DNA of 64,000 bases from Clostridium sp. DSM 17811 (GCF_018861905.1 NZ_JAHLDU010000001.1:62001-126000), one strand, 5' to 3'. Shown: positions 28,594-38,627, counted from the first letter of the stretch. Translations and numbers: made by a program. The notes: generated by a model not told the origin, from the letters alone.

Positions 28594-29288
28594 AATCTTG
28601 CCCTCCTCAAATCCTTACCTTCCGACATCACCCCTGGGGTAGATACCGATCCAATTTCATAAAACATTTCTAAGATAATATTCTGGACATCCTTAGTATA
28701 GAAAAAAAAGAAATCCTCACTACATACAAAATTCATGATTTCTTTTTTTTCTGACCGCATCTTAACTATATTTCTAATACTACAAGTATAATCTATAAAA
28801 TTCGAATACTCATAAATTTTATCTTCTATAATTTTTGACATAAAAAGTGATGTTTTTGGACTACCACCTTTAGTATGTAATGCAAACTTCATATTAGAAG
28901 TATCCCTTTGAACTGGTTTAACTACTAACCCCTGCGTGAAATCTTCACAGTTTAAATATAACTTACACTTCTCATCACAATAATTTTTTATAGATTCATT
29001 TATAATATTATTATTTGTTGCAATAATTACAATATGATTAATATCAACATAAGACTCTTTATACTCATCTTTTATTAATTTTATATTAGAAACATCTTTT
29101 AACTTATAAAACTTTTTGTTAAATTCCTTTGAAACTACTGTAATATTACAGCCTTCCTTTGAAAACGTTCCACATTTTATAAAAGCAGCCTCTCCCCCAC
29201 CAACAATAAGTATGTTAACCTTACTAGATAAGAGTGAAATCATGGTATAATTTATTGCTGAAAAATCCTGCTTATTATATCCACGCAT
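28590..29288 (-). CDS. Precorrin-2 dehydrogenase / sirohydrochlorin ferrochelatase-like (CysG N-terminal type)
   Basis: 232 residues. An NAD-binding segment [15 protein letters not shown] (about 26-40) and the siroheme-synthase core layout ([12 protein letters not shown], then [22 protein letters not shown] split) match the CysG-N/Met8 family that oxidises precorrin-2 to sirohydrochlorin and may chelate iron or cobalt. The protein carries an unusual N-terminal lead ([14 protein letters not shown]). Its start lies inside the 3' end of hemA (37-bp overlap) and its end overlaps hemC by 4 nt, so the three are tightly coupled. Confidence 0.85.
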   Translation of the reverse strand: MRGYNKQDFSAINYTMISLLSSKVNILIVGGGEAAFIKCGTFSKEGCNITVVSKEFNKKFYKLKDVSNIKLIKDEYKESYVDINHIVIIATNNNIINESIKNYCDEKCKLYLNCEDFTQGLVVKPVQRDTSNMKFALHTKGGSPKTSLFMSKIIEDKIYEYSNFIDYTCSIRNIVKMRSEKKEIMNFVCSEDFFFFYTKDVQNIILEMFYEIGSVSTPGVMSEGKDLRRARF

Positions 29289-30436
29289 TCCTTAGACCTC
29301 CCCTTCAAATGTTCCTCCTTTAAAACCTGTATAGCCTTATTTACAAAGGCGTTTGAAGTGCTCTTTAATAAAATCTCTGCTAATTTTTCATTATCTTTTG
29401 TCTCTTTTTTATGCTTAAAGGTTGCAAGTCTTTCCTTATATATATCCTCACCATTATGTTTTATCATTTTAATAAAAGGAGACAACTCTTCTATAGTTTT
29501 CCACTCTACAAATTCCCTTATGGCTTTATCCACAATATATCTATTATTTTTCATTGAATCCTTACGTATTTTAAAATTTGCATCATGAATATCCCTTATC
29601 TTATCTATATCATAAACTTCATATAAAGGATTTCCACTTACTATTTCCTCAATGTCCCTTGGCACAGCTAAATCAAACAATAATAAGTGCTTACTTGGCA
29701 ACTCATTCAAACGAACCACCGTATGAGGAGCTGTGGTACAAGATATAACACAATCTACCTTTTCATAATTTTTTTGTATATCATTAAAAGGTATTATTTT
29801 CACTCGTGGGTCCTCTATATCAACCTTTTGAGCATCCCTAACCGCAATATATAGTGAATCTATTTTTTCTGCTAGTATATATTTTGTAGTTAATTGTCCA
29901 ACCGTACCATAACCTAATATCATAAAATTTTTGTATCCCATATCTATTGCCTTTTTAACTACCATTGATGACGAGGAAACTGGTATTTCACCTGTTTTAG
30001 ATTTAGTTCTAAAATTCTTGCCACAAGCAATAGCATTTTCGAAAAGCCTCTGAAATTCCTTTTTAGTCGCCCCAGAGTCTTTCGCCACTTCATACGCATC
30101 CCTAACTTGACCTAGTATTTGGTCTTCCCCAAGTAATAGTGAATCAAATCCACAAACTACCTCCATTAAGTGCTGTACTGCTTTTTCTTCCTTATAATTA
30201 AATACACACTTTATTAAAGTCTCATCCCAATTTAGTACATTAAATATTTTCTTAACAATATCTTCATCTTTTGACTTAAAATATATTTCTATCCGATTAC
30301 AAGTACTTAAAATAACCGCCTCATCGCAAATATTAACAAGAGCCGCAAGGGACCTTTCTTGACGTTTTGGTATAATTGAAAGTTTTTCTCTAATTTCTAT
30401 TTTAACATCATGCTTTACCCCTATAAGTTGTATCAC
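29252..30436 (-). CDS. hemA: Glutamyl-tRNA reductase
   Basis: 394 residues. First committed enzyme of C5 tetrapyrrole synthesis, reducing glutamyl-tRNA to glutamate-1-semialdehyde. The catalytic Cys is in AVILSTCNRIEIYF (about 39-52), GEDQILGQVRDAYEVAK (about 103-119) is diagnostic, and the NADPH domain has MILGYGTVGQLT (about 171-182). GTG start with GGAGATGATATA. It follows cbiB by 47 nt, which places heme-precursor supply inside the B12-riboswitch transcript. Confidence 0.95.
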   Translation of the reverse strand: MIQLIGVKHDVKIEIREKLSIIPKRQERSLAALVNICDEAVILSTCNRIEIYFKSKDEDIVKKIFNVLNWDETLIKCVFNYKEEKAVQHLMEVVCGFDSLLLGEDQILGQVRDAYEVAKDSGATKKEFQRLFENAIACGKNFRTKSKTGEIPVSSSSMVVKKAIDMGYKNFMILGYGTVGQLTTKYILAEKIDSLYIAVRDAQKVDIEDPRVKIIPFNDIQKNYEKVDCVISCTTAPHTVVRLNELPSKHLLLFDLAVPRDIEEIVSGNPLYEVYDIDKIRDIHDANFKIRKDSMKNNRYIVDKAIREFVEWKTIEELSPFIKMIKHNGEDIYKERLATFKHKKETKDNEKLAEILLKSTSNAFVNKAIQVLKEEHLKGRSKECVDIISRIFQQ

Positions 30437-30483
30437 TATATCATCTCCAAAAATACTTAACTATTGATAATTCTTCATATTTA

Positions 30484-31458
30484 TTATTTATATATATTGG
30501 CACATATTTCGTATATTACACATATTAATGTTATATAAAACAATGATCCATACATTAATTTTATTGTATCCACAATATGTTCCCTACCTAAATCTTTTAT
30601 TCTATTTCCTATAGTTGGTTTATACATTTTCTCTCCAAAATATACGTTTGTTCCACCTAATTGAACCCTCATAGCTCCTGCCACTGCACCTTCAGGATAA
30701 GCACAATTAGGGCTTTTATGATTTTTTCTATCCCTTATCATGACTTTTATACTATCTAAAATATTTCCCCTAACAATTGGAGCTGCAAGACAGATTAAAA
30801 ATCCAGTTAATCTTGCAGGCACATAATTAAATACATCATCTGTTTTTGCTGGAAAGAATCCAATATACTTATATTTTTCATTCATATATCCAAGCATTGA
30901 GTCCATAGTATTTATACCCTTATACATCATAGCTAGTGGCGCTCCCCCTAGTATTGCATACAATATGGGAGCTATAACACCATCCGCCGTATTCTCCGCA
31001 ATGGTCTCCACATCTGCTCTAACTATTTCATCCACGCTAAGGTCTTTAGTATCTCTTCCTACAATATACGATAATTTAACTCTAGCGTCATCAATATCAT
31101 TTTTAACCAAAGCATCATAAACCTTAATACCCTCCGTGTGGAGGCATCTTGTTGCTATTGTTGTCCAAAGCAAAATGATATTAAGAATATTATATACCCA
31201 AAAGAACTCTTTGGATATTCTTAAAATTATAAATGGAACTAAAAAACTAGAAAATGCTACTATAACTACAATTACTCCTCCAAATATTTTAATTTGCTTA
31301 TTAGTTTTACATAACTTTCTACCTAATTTATCTAAGACCCTAATAAGTTTGCCTATATAAATCACCGGATGTTTAAACCAATACGGATCTCCAATTAATA
31401 AATCTAACAAAATTGCTGCTATTAAATCCATTATATTCATTTGAAACAACATTTCCAT
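30484..31458 (-). CDS. cbiB: Adenosylcobinamide-phosphate synthase (CbiB/CobD)
   Basis: 324-residue membrane enzyme with about 4-5 hydrophobic helices. It attaches aminopropanol(-phosphate) to adenosylcobyric acid. LIGDPYWFKHPVIYIGKLI (about 20-38) and TIAENTADGVIAPILYAILGG (split, about 150-170) are family signatures. GTGAGGAATTATA precedes the ATG at 31458. It lies downstream of cbiP, separated by the 44-bp tandem repeat array. Confidence 0.94.
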   Translation of the reverse strand: MEMLFQMNIMDLIAAILLDLLIGDPYWFKHPVIYIGKLIRVLDKLGRKLCKTNKQIKIFGGVIVVIVAFSSFLVPFIILRISKEFFWVYNILNIILLWTTIATRCLHTEGIKVYDALVKNDIDDARVKLSYIVGRDTKDLSVDEIVRADVETIAENTADGVIAPILYAILGGAPLAMMYKGINTMDSMLGYMNEKYKYIGFFPAKTDDVFNYVPARLTGFLICLAAPIVRGNILDSIKVMIRDRKNHKSPNCAYPEGAVAGAMRVQLGGTNVYFGEKMYKPTIGNRIKDLGREHIVDTIKLMYGSLFYITLICVIYEICANIYK

Positions 31459-31490
31459 TATAATTCCTCACTATCTTATTTTTCCTACTA

Positions 31491-31778
31491 TTAGTTCTTA
31501 ACTGTCCCCGCCTTTTAGAAACACTGAATACTAATTAGTTATTAACCGTCCCCACCTTTTAGAAACACTAAACACTAATTTGTTGTTAACCGTCCCCACC
31601 TTTTAGAAACACTAAACACTAATTAGTTGTTAACCGTCCCCACCTTTTAGAAACACTAAACACTAATTAGTTGTTAACCGTCCCCGCCTTTTAGAAGAAC
31701 TAAACACTAATTAGTTGTTAACCGTCCCCGCCTTTTAGAAACACTAAACACTAATTAGTTGTTAACCGTCCCCGCCTT
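31491..31778. repeat. 44-bp tandem repeat array between cbiP and cbiB
   Basis: Six full 44-bp units (starting at 31491, 31535, 31579, 31623, 31667, 31711) plus a partial seventh (31755-31778). The core is TTAGTTGTTAACCGTCCCC followed by (G/A)CCTTTTAGAAACACTAAACACTAA. Units differ at only a few bases. Each junction makes the short palindrome ACTAATTAGT. No spacers, so not CRISPR. The partial unit is also the 3' end of cbiP: its first three bases are the cbiP stop codon. The motif GGGGACGGTTAA on the minus strand resembles REP-like sequences of other bacteria, but no transposase is nearby. Confidence 0.95.
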
Positions 31779-33299
31779 AAAAGACTTGTCTCTTTTTTCT
31801 ATCCCTATGATCTTATAAATCATATTCATATCTATATTGTTTCTTACTATATCTGCAAGCTTGTCTATTTCTTTTTCTCTTAGGCTCTCATAAGTCTTAG
31901 ATTTTTTAGGTTTTATAGATTTTTTAACTCTTAAGCCATTAATAATAAACTCTCTAAATTCAGTTCCATCAAATACCCCATGAATATACGTACCCATAAC
32001 ATTTCCGCCTTCGTTAATTGCTCCATCAAAGGATAAATTGTGGTTACCTTGCACGGAAGTATCGTCACCGTTTCTATCATATATTTCAAATAGAGGTTTT
32101 GCCTTTTCCCCATAACTACATTTACCCATATGTATTTCATAACCATATGTCTTAACATTACTAGTTTTCATGTTAATGCTACGAGCCTTTACTCTTGTAG
32201 TTATTTTCTCATCTTCAAATAATGTATCTATATCTAAAAGCTTCATTCCTTCTACTTTATCAAAACTTCCCTCTACACCACTTGGGTCACTTAAACTATT
32301 ACCTAGCATTTGGTATCCTCCACAAATGCCTAATATTGTTCCTTTGCCACTGTATTGTTTTATAGCGTCCATAAGTCCTGAATCCCTTATGGTAATTAAA
32401 TCATCAATAGTATTCTTTGTTCCAGGGATTATAAGTAAGTCTGGATTTCCGAGTTCCGCTTTAGTTGTAATAAATCTAACTGATACATCTTCCTCTGCCT
32501 TCAATGCATCTAAATCTGTAAAATTTGATATATGCGGAAGTTTTATTACTGCAATGTCAATAGGTGCAGTAATTTTCTTGTTAAATTCTACTGCGCCATC
32601 CTCATCTTCAAGGTCTAATCTAAAGTGTGGAACTACCCCTGCGCAAGGAATATGTATAATATCCTCAAGCATTGTAAGTCCTGGCTTTAAAATTTCTAAA
32701 TCTCCTCTAAATTTATTTATAATAGTAGCTTTAACTCTTTTTTTCTCATCTGCCTTTAGTAAAAGCATAGTTCCTGCAAGTGATGCAAACACACCACCTT
32801 TATCTATATCTCCAGCAAGTATTACAGGGGCATCTATAAGTTCTGCCATTCCCATATTCACTATATCTCTTTCCCTTAAATTGATTTCTGCAGGACTACC
32901 TGCTCCCTCCATTACTATAATATCAAACTTCTTTTCTAATTCTTCAAACTGTGATTTTAACATATCTTTGAATTTTAGTTTCATATTATGATACTCCATA
33001 GCTGTACTATTTCCATAAACCTTTCCATTAACTATAATTTGACACTTTTTATCCGAGGTAGGTTTTAGAAGTATTGGATTCATAAATACTTCCGGCTCAA
33101 GACCTGCTGCATATGCTTGAAGCACCTGTGCACGTCCCATTTCTTTTCCATCCAATGTAATATAAGAATTTAATGACATGTTTTGTGACTTGAAAGGACA
33201 TACAGAAAACCCATCTTGTTTTAAAATTCTACATAACGCCGTAACTAATATGCTTTTCCCAACAGATGAAGCTGTTCCTTGAACCATTATTTTAGCCAT
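31755..33299 (-). CDS. cbiP: Cobyric acid synthase
   Basis: 514 residues. It amidates adenosylcobyrinic acid a,c-diamide at four positions using glutamine. The N-terminal P-loop-like [20 protein letters not shown] (about 5-24) and the C-terminal glutaminase with Cys in [13 protein letters not shown] (about 335-347) and His in YIHGVFDG are intact. The start at 33299 follows GGGAGAAAAAGTA; a frame opening at 33368 is longer but has no ribosome site there. The last residues, AGTVNN and the stop, are encoded by the partial unit of the tandem repeat. Headed by a cobalamin riboswitch. Confidence 0.96.
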   Translation of the reverse strand: MAKIMVQGTASSVGKSILVTALCRILKQDGFSVCPFKSQNMSLNSYITLDGKEMGRAQVLQAYAAGLEPEVFMNPILLKPTSDKKCQIIVNGKVYGNSTAMEYHNMKLKFKDMLKSQFEELEKKFDIIVMEGAGSPAEINLRERDIVNMGMAELIDAPVILAGDIDKGGVFASLAGTMLLLKADEKKRVKATIINKFRGDLEILKPGLTMLEDIIHIPCAGVVPHFRLDLEDEDGAVEFNKKITAPIDIAVIKLPHISNFTDLDALKAEEDVSVRFITTKAELGNPDLLIIPGTKNTIDDLITIRDSGLMDAIKQYSGKGTILGICGGYQMLGNSLSDPSGVEGSFDKVEGMKLLDIDTLFEDEKITTRVKARSINMKTSNVKTYGYEIHMGKCSYGEKAKPLFEIYDRNGDDTSVQGNHNLSFDGAINEGGNVMGTYIHGVFDGTEFREFIINGLRVKKSIKPKKSKTYESLREKEIDKLADIVRNNIDMNMIYKIIGIEKRDKSFKAGTVNN

Positions 33300-33349
33300 T
33301 ACTTTTTCTCCCTTCCCTCTTGTTTGTCTTTGATTCTTATTTCCATTTT

Positions 33350-33386
33350 TAAAAATAAAAAACAGCAAGCTATCACACCTGCTGTT
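33350..33386 (-). terminator. Riboswitch-controlled terminator upstream of cbiP
   Basis: Minus-strand stem AACAGCAGG / CTTGCTGTT with an 8-nt loop, followed by TTTTATTTTT. It lies between the cobalamin aptamer and cbiP, the normal position of the expression platform. Confidence 0.78.
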
Positions 33387-33459
33387 ATATGCAATTTTTT
33401 ATTGCACTAACTTAAAACCTACAAGTTCTTTCCCGCCGAAAGCTTAATATTGCTAATTT

Positions 33460-33651
33460 AGGCAGGTCTCCTGGCTCTTGATAATCACTCCCCTATTACT
33501 TACCTTTTTAATACACTAGGCAATTATAAAGTTTGCTGTCAATTACAGTAGCGGGGGCTGCTGTGGACTTACACCACATTCCCTTTTCACCCTATCAATC
33601 ATCTACTAGTGTAGCTCATCTACTAAAGTAGTTAATCAATAAAAGGCACCT
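33460..33651 (-). promoter_or_regulatory. Cobalamin riboswitch upstream of cbiP operon
   Basis: On the minus strand the conserved elements occur in order: AGGTGCC at the 5' end, GGGAATGTGGTGTAAGTCC, CCCCCGCTACTGTAA, and the 3' B12 box GAGCCAGGAGACCTGCC (33461-33477). Spacing and order match the AdoCbl aptamer. With the terminator downstream it should repress cbiP-cbiB and the following hem genes when B12 is plentiful. Confidence 0.95.
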
Positions 33652-33828
33652 AAAAAATCTATTTAATTTTTACTAATATTTCCAACAGAATAGTCACTTT
33701 GATTCTGAAATTTATATATTTCTACAAAATAAGTTTATAACATTAGCTTAGTTATGTCAATAAATATGATTGTAAACCTTTAACTTTAAAAATCCCATTA
33801 TTAATCAACAATGTAGACCATTCATTTT

Positions 33829-34683
33829 TTAATCATTGTTGATTATATTCCCATGATTTATTATTTCAAAAAGCTCTTTTTTATTTCTAGGTATTGCTGC
33901 CTCTGAATCTATTTTTCCACTGCTCCTAAGCTGCTCAAAAACTTCAAGGATAAATGGCTTTTCAAGGTAACACTCATGAATTAGTTTATCATCCGAAAAA
34001 ATTTCATAAGGTGTACCTTCCTTAGCTATTTCGCCATCTTTAAGTACTATAATATAATCTGACCACGCATAAGCAAGCTCCACATCATGAGTTGATAATA
34101 TAACAGTTATTCCTTTTTTGTTTAAATCATCAAATATTTTCACAATTTGTTTTGAATGCTTAGGGTCAAGACTTGAAGTAGGCTCATCGAATACTATTAT
34201 TTCTGGGTTCATAACAAGTATATCTGCAATTGCCACTCTTTTTTTCTGTCCATAACTTAAAAAATGTACTGCTTTATCTTTATAATCATACATGCCCACA
34301 TCCATAAGTGCAGCATCCACCCTACGCCTTACTTCTGTCTCGTTTAGCTTTAAGTTCATAGCACCAAATGAAACTTCTTGATATACACTTGCAGAAAATA
34401 ATTGATTCTCAGGGTCCTGAAACACTATACCTATATTTTTTCTTAATTCTAATAATGACTTTTGATTATACTTTACTTCATTTCCTTTATATATTACATT
34501 ACCTTTAGTTGGTTTTAAAATACCATTAAAATTCAAGAAAACAGTTGATTTACCTGAACCATTAACCCCAACAAATGATATCTTTTTACCTTTTTCTATT
34601 TTTATATTTATATTGTTTAATGCTTTAGTTCCATCTTGATACTTATAACTTAAATTTCTTGTCTCCAATATATATTGACTCAT
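33829..34683 (-). CDS. cbiO: Cobalt ECF transporter ATPase CbiO
   Basis: 284 residues, single ABC ATPase. Walker A GVNGSGKST (about 38-46), Q-loop FQDPENQLF, signature LSYGQKKR, Walker B IIVFDEPTSSLDP and the switch His in LSTHDVELAY are intact. It powers cobalt uptake with CbiM, CbiN and CbiQ, whose genes lie directly upstream in the order cbiM-cbiN-cbiQ-cbiO. GGGAGATTATATA precedes the ATG. Confidence 0.93.
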   Translation of the reverse strand: MSQYILETRNLSYKYQDGTKALNNINIKIEKGKKISFVGVNGSGKSTVFLNFNGILKPTKGNVIYKGNEVKYNQKSLLELRKNIGIVFQDPENQLFSASVYQEVSFGAMNLKLNETEVRRRVDAALMDVGMYDYKDKAVHFLSYGQKKRVAIADILVMNPEIIVFDEPTSSLDPKHSKQIVKIFDDLNKKGITVILSTHDVELAYAWSDYIIVLKDGEIAKEGTPYEIFSDDKLIHECYLEKPFILEVFEQLRSSGKIDSEAAIPRNKKELFEIINHGNIINND

Positions 34684-34757
34684 TATATAATCTCCCTGGG
34701 GGCTTAAATTTTACAACCTTGAAATATCTTCAAATGATTTTTTTATAATTAAACTCT

Positions 34758-35540
34758 TTACGAAAATATAATGTTTTTACTAAAACTTACAATTATTAAA
34801 AACACCTCTACTAATATAATTAGGGATATATTTTTGTATGAAGTCACATAATGATTTTCCAATAAATTTATATCTCCATCATAACATCTTGATTCCATAG
34901 CCATATAAATATCTTGTGACCTTTTGTACGCACTTAAAAACAATGAAATAACTAAATTTCCTAATGAATTGAACCCTCTTCTAAATGTTGAATATCCAAG
35001 CCTTGAACTTTGAGATATATAAATCATATTAGCAGTATCTAATAATACAAAAATAAATCTATATATAAGACCCATTAATTCAACAAATAATTTAGGTACT
35101 TTAAGTTTTCTAAGCACTGATAAAACTTCAAAAACTGGCGTTGTTAGTGTTAAAAAATATAAACAAGAAACTGCTGCTAGTGACTTAAAAAATAATCTTG
35201 CTGCAGTTATTAGGCTATCATAAGTACATCCTAATGTAACATTAAAAATACTAAAACTAAATATTAAGCCTTTACTACTTGTTGCTACATTTATTGCTAT
35301 TGTTATAACACCCATTATCAAAAAAACTAATGGTATGGACATTAACTCAATATAATTTTTTAATGGTAATTTTCCCTTAAAAACCGTTATAAAACTCATA
35401 AGTAATAATATTATTATAGAGTCAGCTATGTTATTAAGTGATATACATACAATTATCGTAGCCATTGAAAAAATAAATTTTTCCATAGGATTAACATTTT
35501 TAAGTTTCGAAATATATGCTAACTTGTCTATAGAAATCAA
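34758..35540 (-). CDS. cbiQ: Cobalt ECF transporter transmembrane protein CbiQ
   Basis: 260 residues with 5-6 hydrophobic helices. The EcfT-type coupling region contains YISQSSRLGYSTFRRGF and AYKRSQDIYMAMESRCYDG (about 175-240), the two Ala/Arg-rich stretches that contact the ATPase. TTG start with GGTGAGAAAAA. It overlaps cbiN by 4 nt. Confidence 0.92.
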   Translation of the reverse strand: MISIDKLAYISKLKNVNPMEKFIFSMATIIVCISLNNIADSIIILLLMSFITVFKGKLPLKNYIELMSIPLVFLIMGVITIAINVATSSKGLIFSFSIFNVTLGCTYDSLITAARLFFKSLAAVSCLYFLTLTTPVFEVLSVLRKLKVPKLFVELMGLIYRFIFVLLDTANMIYISQSSRLGYSTFRRGFNSLGNLVISLFLSAYKRSQDIYMAMESRCYDGDINLLENHYVTSYKNISLIILVEVFLIIVSFSKNIIFS

Positions 35541-35890
35541 TTTTTCTCACCTTCAATTGTTTTCTCTTTCACTTCTATCTCTGCCCTTGCTTTTGCTTTT
35601 CCTTTTGCATACCCAAAGAAAAAACATACAACTCCAGATCCGATAGCTGCCTGTAGTGAAAATATAAGACTCTCTATTTCAGCGCTTGGCGGTGTCCAGA
35701 TTGATGAGAACCAAGGTTTATAATTTGCAGCAATTTTTGTTATCTCATTTTTGGCCAAATCATCTGAACCAGTGAAAGCCGCATGTTTTAGAAATAATAG
35801 GGGAATAACAGCAATAGCAACAACAAGTACAGCAAGTATCAAATTTTTTTTAAGCATACTATTATTCTTACTTTTTTTATCGATACTCAT
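35537..35890 (-). CDS. cbiN: Cobalt transport protein CbiN
   Basis: 117 residues. One N-terminal helix (LILAVLVVAIAVIPLLF, about 17-33), an extracytoplasmic segment with FTGSDDLAKNEITKIA and YKPWFSSIWTPPSAEIESLIF, and a second helix (about 80-100), which is the CbiN layout. It associates with CbiM for substrate loading. A charged Lys/Glu tail extends beyond the usual length. Confidence 0.92.
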   Translation of the reverse strand: MSIDKKSKNNSMLKKNLILAVLVVAIAVIPLLFLKHAAFTGSDDLAKNEITKIAANYKPWFSSIWTPPSAEIESLIFSLQAAIGSGVVCFFFGYAKGKAKARAEIEVKEKTIEGEKN

Positions 35891-35895
35891 CTTTA

Positions 35896-36636
35896 CTATT
35901 CCTCCTCTGATAAAACATTTAATTCTTTAAGTTCTTCCTTATTATATTTAGTTAAAAGATTAAATACTATAACTGTTAATATCCCTTCACTTATTGCAAG
36001 CGGAAGTTGTGTTACTGCAAATATACTCATAAATTTTATAAGCGATGCCACAAACCCTCCTATTTCATCTGGAAATGCCACTGCAAGTTGAAAAGAAGTT
36101 GTAACATATGTCATTAAATCACCAAGCATTGCGGCAGAAAATATAGATATTGATGTTGAAACATTTAATTTCTTTAAAAGTTTGTATACGCCGTAAGATA
36201 CTATTGGTCCAACTACAGCCATAGAAAAAGTATTAGCTCCAAGAGTTGTGAGTCCTCCATGTGCAAGGAGTAAGGCTTGAAAAATCAAAACTATTAAGCC
36301 AAGTACACTCATTACTGTAGGTCCAAATAAAATTGCACCAAGGCCAACCCCTGTTGGATGCGAACAACTTCCTGTAACTGATGGTATTTTAAGTGCTGAT
36401 AGAACAAATGCAAATGCTCCTACCATTGCAATTAACATCTTAAGTTTTGGATCTATCCTTATTTTTTCCTTTATAGAAAAGTAACCAACAACAATAAACG
36501 GTATACATATTGCACCCCAAGTTATACACCATTTCGGCGGTAAAAATCCTTCCATTATGTGCATTGCGAATACATTCCTCGGTATAAACAGCAACATCAT
36601 TAAAACTCCGAGTGTAACTTGGTATTTCTTTAACAT
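35896..36636 (-). CDS. cbiM: Cobalt ECF transporter substrate-specific component CbiM
   Basis: 246 residues. The metal-binding N-terminus is [13 protein letters not shown] after a signal-like helix ([19 protein letters not shown], split). Several helices follow, with [17 protein letters not shown] (about 89-105) as a signature. The start at 36636 follows GGGGGGCGCTTTT; an upstream in-frame ATG sits inside that site. First gene of cbiMNQO, headed by its own cobalamin riboswitch. Confidence 0.94.
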   Translation of the reverse strand: MLKKYQVTLGVLMMLLFIPRNVFAMHIMEGFLPPKWCITWGAICIPFIVVGYFSIKEKIRIDPKLKMLIAMVGAFAFVLSALKIPSVTGSCSHPTGVGLGAILFGPTVMSVLGLIVLIFQALLLAHGGLTTLGANTFSMAVVGPIVSYGVYKLLKKLNVSTSISIFSAAMLGDLMTYVTTSFQLAVAFPDEIGGFVASLIKFMSIFAVTQLPLAISEGILTVIVFNLLTKYNKEELKELNVLSEEE

Positions 36637-36693
36637 AAAAGCGCCCCCCATATTATTTTATCTGATTTATTTTTTCTTGTAATTTTTTCAAAA

Positions 36694-36726
36694 TAAAAAA
36701 AGCCCTTTAACTGGAGCGTTAAAAGG
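36694..36726 (-). terminator. Terminator between riboswitch and cbiM
   Basis: Minus-strand stem CCTTTTAACG-CTCC-AGTTAAAGGG (one bulge) followed by CTTTTTTTATTTT. Likely expression platform of the cbiM riboswitch. Confidence 0.7.
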
Positions 36727-36819
36727 AAACGATTTAAAATTATGTTTAACCATATAAATCAGCAAACAAATTTCTATTACAAAGCCCTCCCTATCACTCG
36801 TAGAGTTTATGGTGCAAAA

Positions 36820-36950
36820 CATAGGCAGATATTCTGACTCAAGAATCATTATTTAAGTACGCCTTCCCCGTTTCCGAGTGACATATTGTACTTAAATTCA
36901 TCTATTACAGCTACGAGATAGTTCAGGATTTTAACCTGATTCCCTTTTAA
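36820..36950 (-). promoter_or_regulatory. Cobalamin riboswitch upstream of cbiMNQO
   Basis: Minus strand: AAAAGGGAATCAGG, then TAAAATCCTGAACTATCTCG, TAGCTGTAAT, and the 3' box GAGTCAGAATATCTGCCTAT (36821-36840). The order matches cobalamin aptamers; the core variant (ACTATCTCGTAGCTGTAA instead of GCAGCCCCCGCTACTGTAA) differs from the cbiP riboswitch and resembles a subtype often seen before cbiM in clostridia. Confidence 0.85.
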
Positions 36951-37074
36951 TTAATCAATTTTAATTAAACCTATATTTTATTATTTAATTTTAATAACAA
37001 TTTAATATGAATACTTACAATACAATAATATCATTATTAATACAAGAAATCAACTACGTAAATTGTCCACATTA

Positions 37075-37103
37075 ATCCATAATTTTATGGAACTAATGTG
37101 GAC
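37075..37103 (-). terminator. Hairpin downstream of trmB
   Basis: Stem GTCCACATTA / TAATGTGGAC with a smaller inner ATAA/TTAT pairing. The T-run after it is weak, so termination is plausible but not certain. Confidence 0.55.
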
Positions 37104-37142
37104 AACTTTGTTAATAACTTTATTTATCTTTTATTAAACTTA

Positions 37143-37805
37143 CTAATTTTCTTTAATTAATTTAGCCCTTAAAAACATAGCTTTCTTACCTATACTTGCA
37201 AATTTAGCTTCATATTCCGTAATTACATTTTCTTCAAAACCGCTCTTATGAAGATCATATGTTAAAAATAATATTTCAAAACCACATTGTTTAAAATATT
37301 CTACAGAGTCTTCAAACAAGTCTGTATCATCTGTTTTGAACCAAACTTCAGATCCAACTTTTAAAAATTTCTTGTAATTTGTTAAGAATTTAGTGTGAGT
37401 TAATCTTCTTTTATTATGTCGTTCTTTTGGCCAAGGGTTACAGAAATTTATATAAATTCTACTTATCTCATCTTTTGCAAATACATCATCAATAAACATA
37501 ATGTTTAAAGGCATAAGACGTACATTTATATTTTGCTCTGCCTTAACCCCGCGAGCTTCTATAACTTTTCTAAGTGCAAACACTAGTACCTCATCTTTTA
37601 AATCTATGCCTACAAAATTAATGTTATCATTTTGCCTAGATTTTTCTGCAATAAAACTGCCCTTACCACATCCAAGCTCTAGATGTATTTCATTTTCATT
37701 TTTAAATTCTTCACTCCAATTTCCTTTATGATCATATTGATCTGTTCTTACAATATGGCTGGCTTCTAGTTCCGGCCTAGCCCAATATTTTTTTCTTAAG
37801 CGCAT
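37143..37805 (-). CDS. trmB: tRNA (guanine-N7-)-methyltransferase
   Basis: 220 residues. It methylates N7 of G46 in tRNA with [22 protein letters not shown] (about 42-60) binds [22 protein letters not shown] (about 118-136) is the family catalytic motif, and the tail has [21 protein letters not shown] (split). GGAGAAAATAT lies before the ATG. Single gene, 50 nt downstream of the M50 protease gene. Confidence 0.96.
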   Translation of the reverse strand: MRLRKKYWARPELEASHIVRTDQYDHKGNWSEEFKNENEIHLELGCGKGSFIAEKSRQNDNINFVGIDLKDEVLVFALRKVIEARGVKAEQNINVRLMPLNIMFIDDVFAKDEISRIYINFCNPWPKERHNKRRLTHTKFLTNYKKFLKVGSEVWFKTDDTDLFEDSVEYFKQCGFEILFLTYDLHKSGFEENVITEYEAKFASIGKKAMFLRAKLIKEN

Positions 37806-37854
37806 ATATTTTCTCCTTACATTTATAATAATAACAATTTTTAACTTTACTTTC

Positions 37855-38508
37855 TTATTGAAGCATTAACGCGATGTTCATAAAAATATTATATACCCAA
37901 TTAGCTGGCACTTGCACTATATAAGTGAAAACTGATTGATTACCAGGTAATATAGGTAATATTAAAACCAAAAATATCAAAAATTGATATCTAGTAAATG
38001 TATCTGACATATTGTAAAAAAACTTTGGAAACAAATCCCTAATTATATGATATCCATCGAATCCTGGCACTGGAACTAAATTAAGAAAAAACAACATACA
38101 ATTTATAGATACTGTAATCTTTAATATTTCTATAATAATGGTAAGTACCGTACCGTGAATAGGTGAGAATTTCCAGAATAGCACCGTTAAAATTGCAAAT
38201 ACAAACCCTATAATCAAATTTGCAAATGGACCAGCAAATGAAATTTTTAAATCATCCCTATAATAATTTTTATAAGAACTAGGATTTGTTTCAACGGGTT
38301 TCGCCCATCCAAATCCCGTTAATATAATCAGAATAAATCCTATTGGATCTATATGAGCAATTGGATTTAGTGTAAGTCTTCCTTGAAATCTAGGAGTTTT
38401 ATCGCCTAACCTATCCGCTACAATAGCATGTGCATACTCATGGAATGTAAATGCTATTAAAATTGCTGGTATCATTAAAATTTTATACAATATTTGCTGT
38501 GTATCCAA
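37855..38508 (-). CDS. M50 (site-2 protease family) membrane metalloprotease
   Basis: 217 residues with 5-6 helices. The zinc motif HEYAH is in [19 protein letters not shown] (about 18-36), and the distal Asp is in [17 protein letters not shown] (about 140-156, the NPxPxxDG-type motif as [10 protein letters not shown]). Short, without PDZ domain, as in YwhC-like rhomboid-independent M50 proteins of Firmicutes. TTG start with GGGGAGTAAATT. Substrate unknown. Confidence 0.9.
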   Translation of the reverse strand: MDTQQILYKILMIPAILIAFTFHEYAHAIVADRLGDKTPRFQGRLTLNPIAHIDPIGFILIILTGFGWAKPVETNPSSYKNYYRDDLKISFAGPFANLIIGFVFAILTVLFWKFSPIHGTVLTIIIEILKITVSINCMLFFLNLVPVPGFDGYHIIRDLFPKFFYNMSDTFTRYQFLIFLVLILPILPGNQSVFTYIVQVPANWVYNIFMNIALMLQ

Positions 38509-38594
38509 ATTTACTCCCCCTCACATTCATTTTTTATTAAACTCACTAAATATCTAGTATAAACTTTTAATTTCAAATTTCTTAGTAAACAAAA

Positions 38595-38615
38595 GACTAT
38601 GCCAAAGGCATAGTC
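38595..38615 (-). terminator. Intrinsic terminator
   Basis: Perfect 9-bp stem GACTATGCC-AAA-GGCATAGTC; on the minus strand it is followed by TTTTGTTT. It ends the transcript of the anchored protein at 38628. Confidence 0.8.
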
Positions 38616-38627
38616 TGGATCCACTTA

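Noticed and set aside
31491-31778. CRISPR-like array
   Set aside because: Units abut directly with no variable spacers and no cas genes are near; it is a simple tandem repeat.
32170-32991. 273-codon plus-strand reading frame
   Set aside because: Fully antisense to cbiP, with Ser/Ile/Pro-rich shadow-type composition and no ribosome site.
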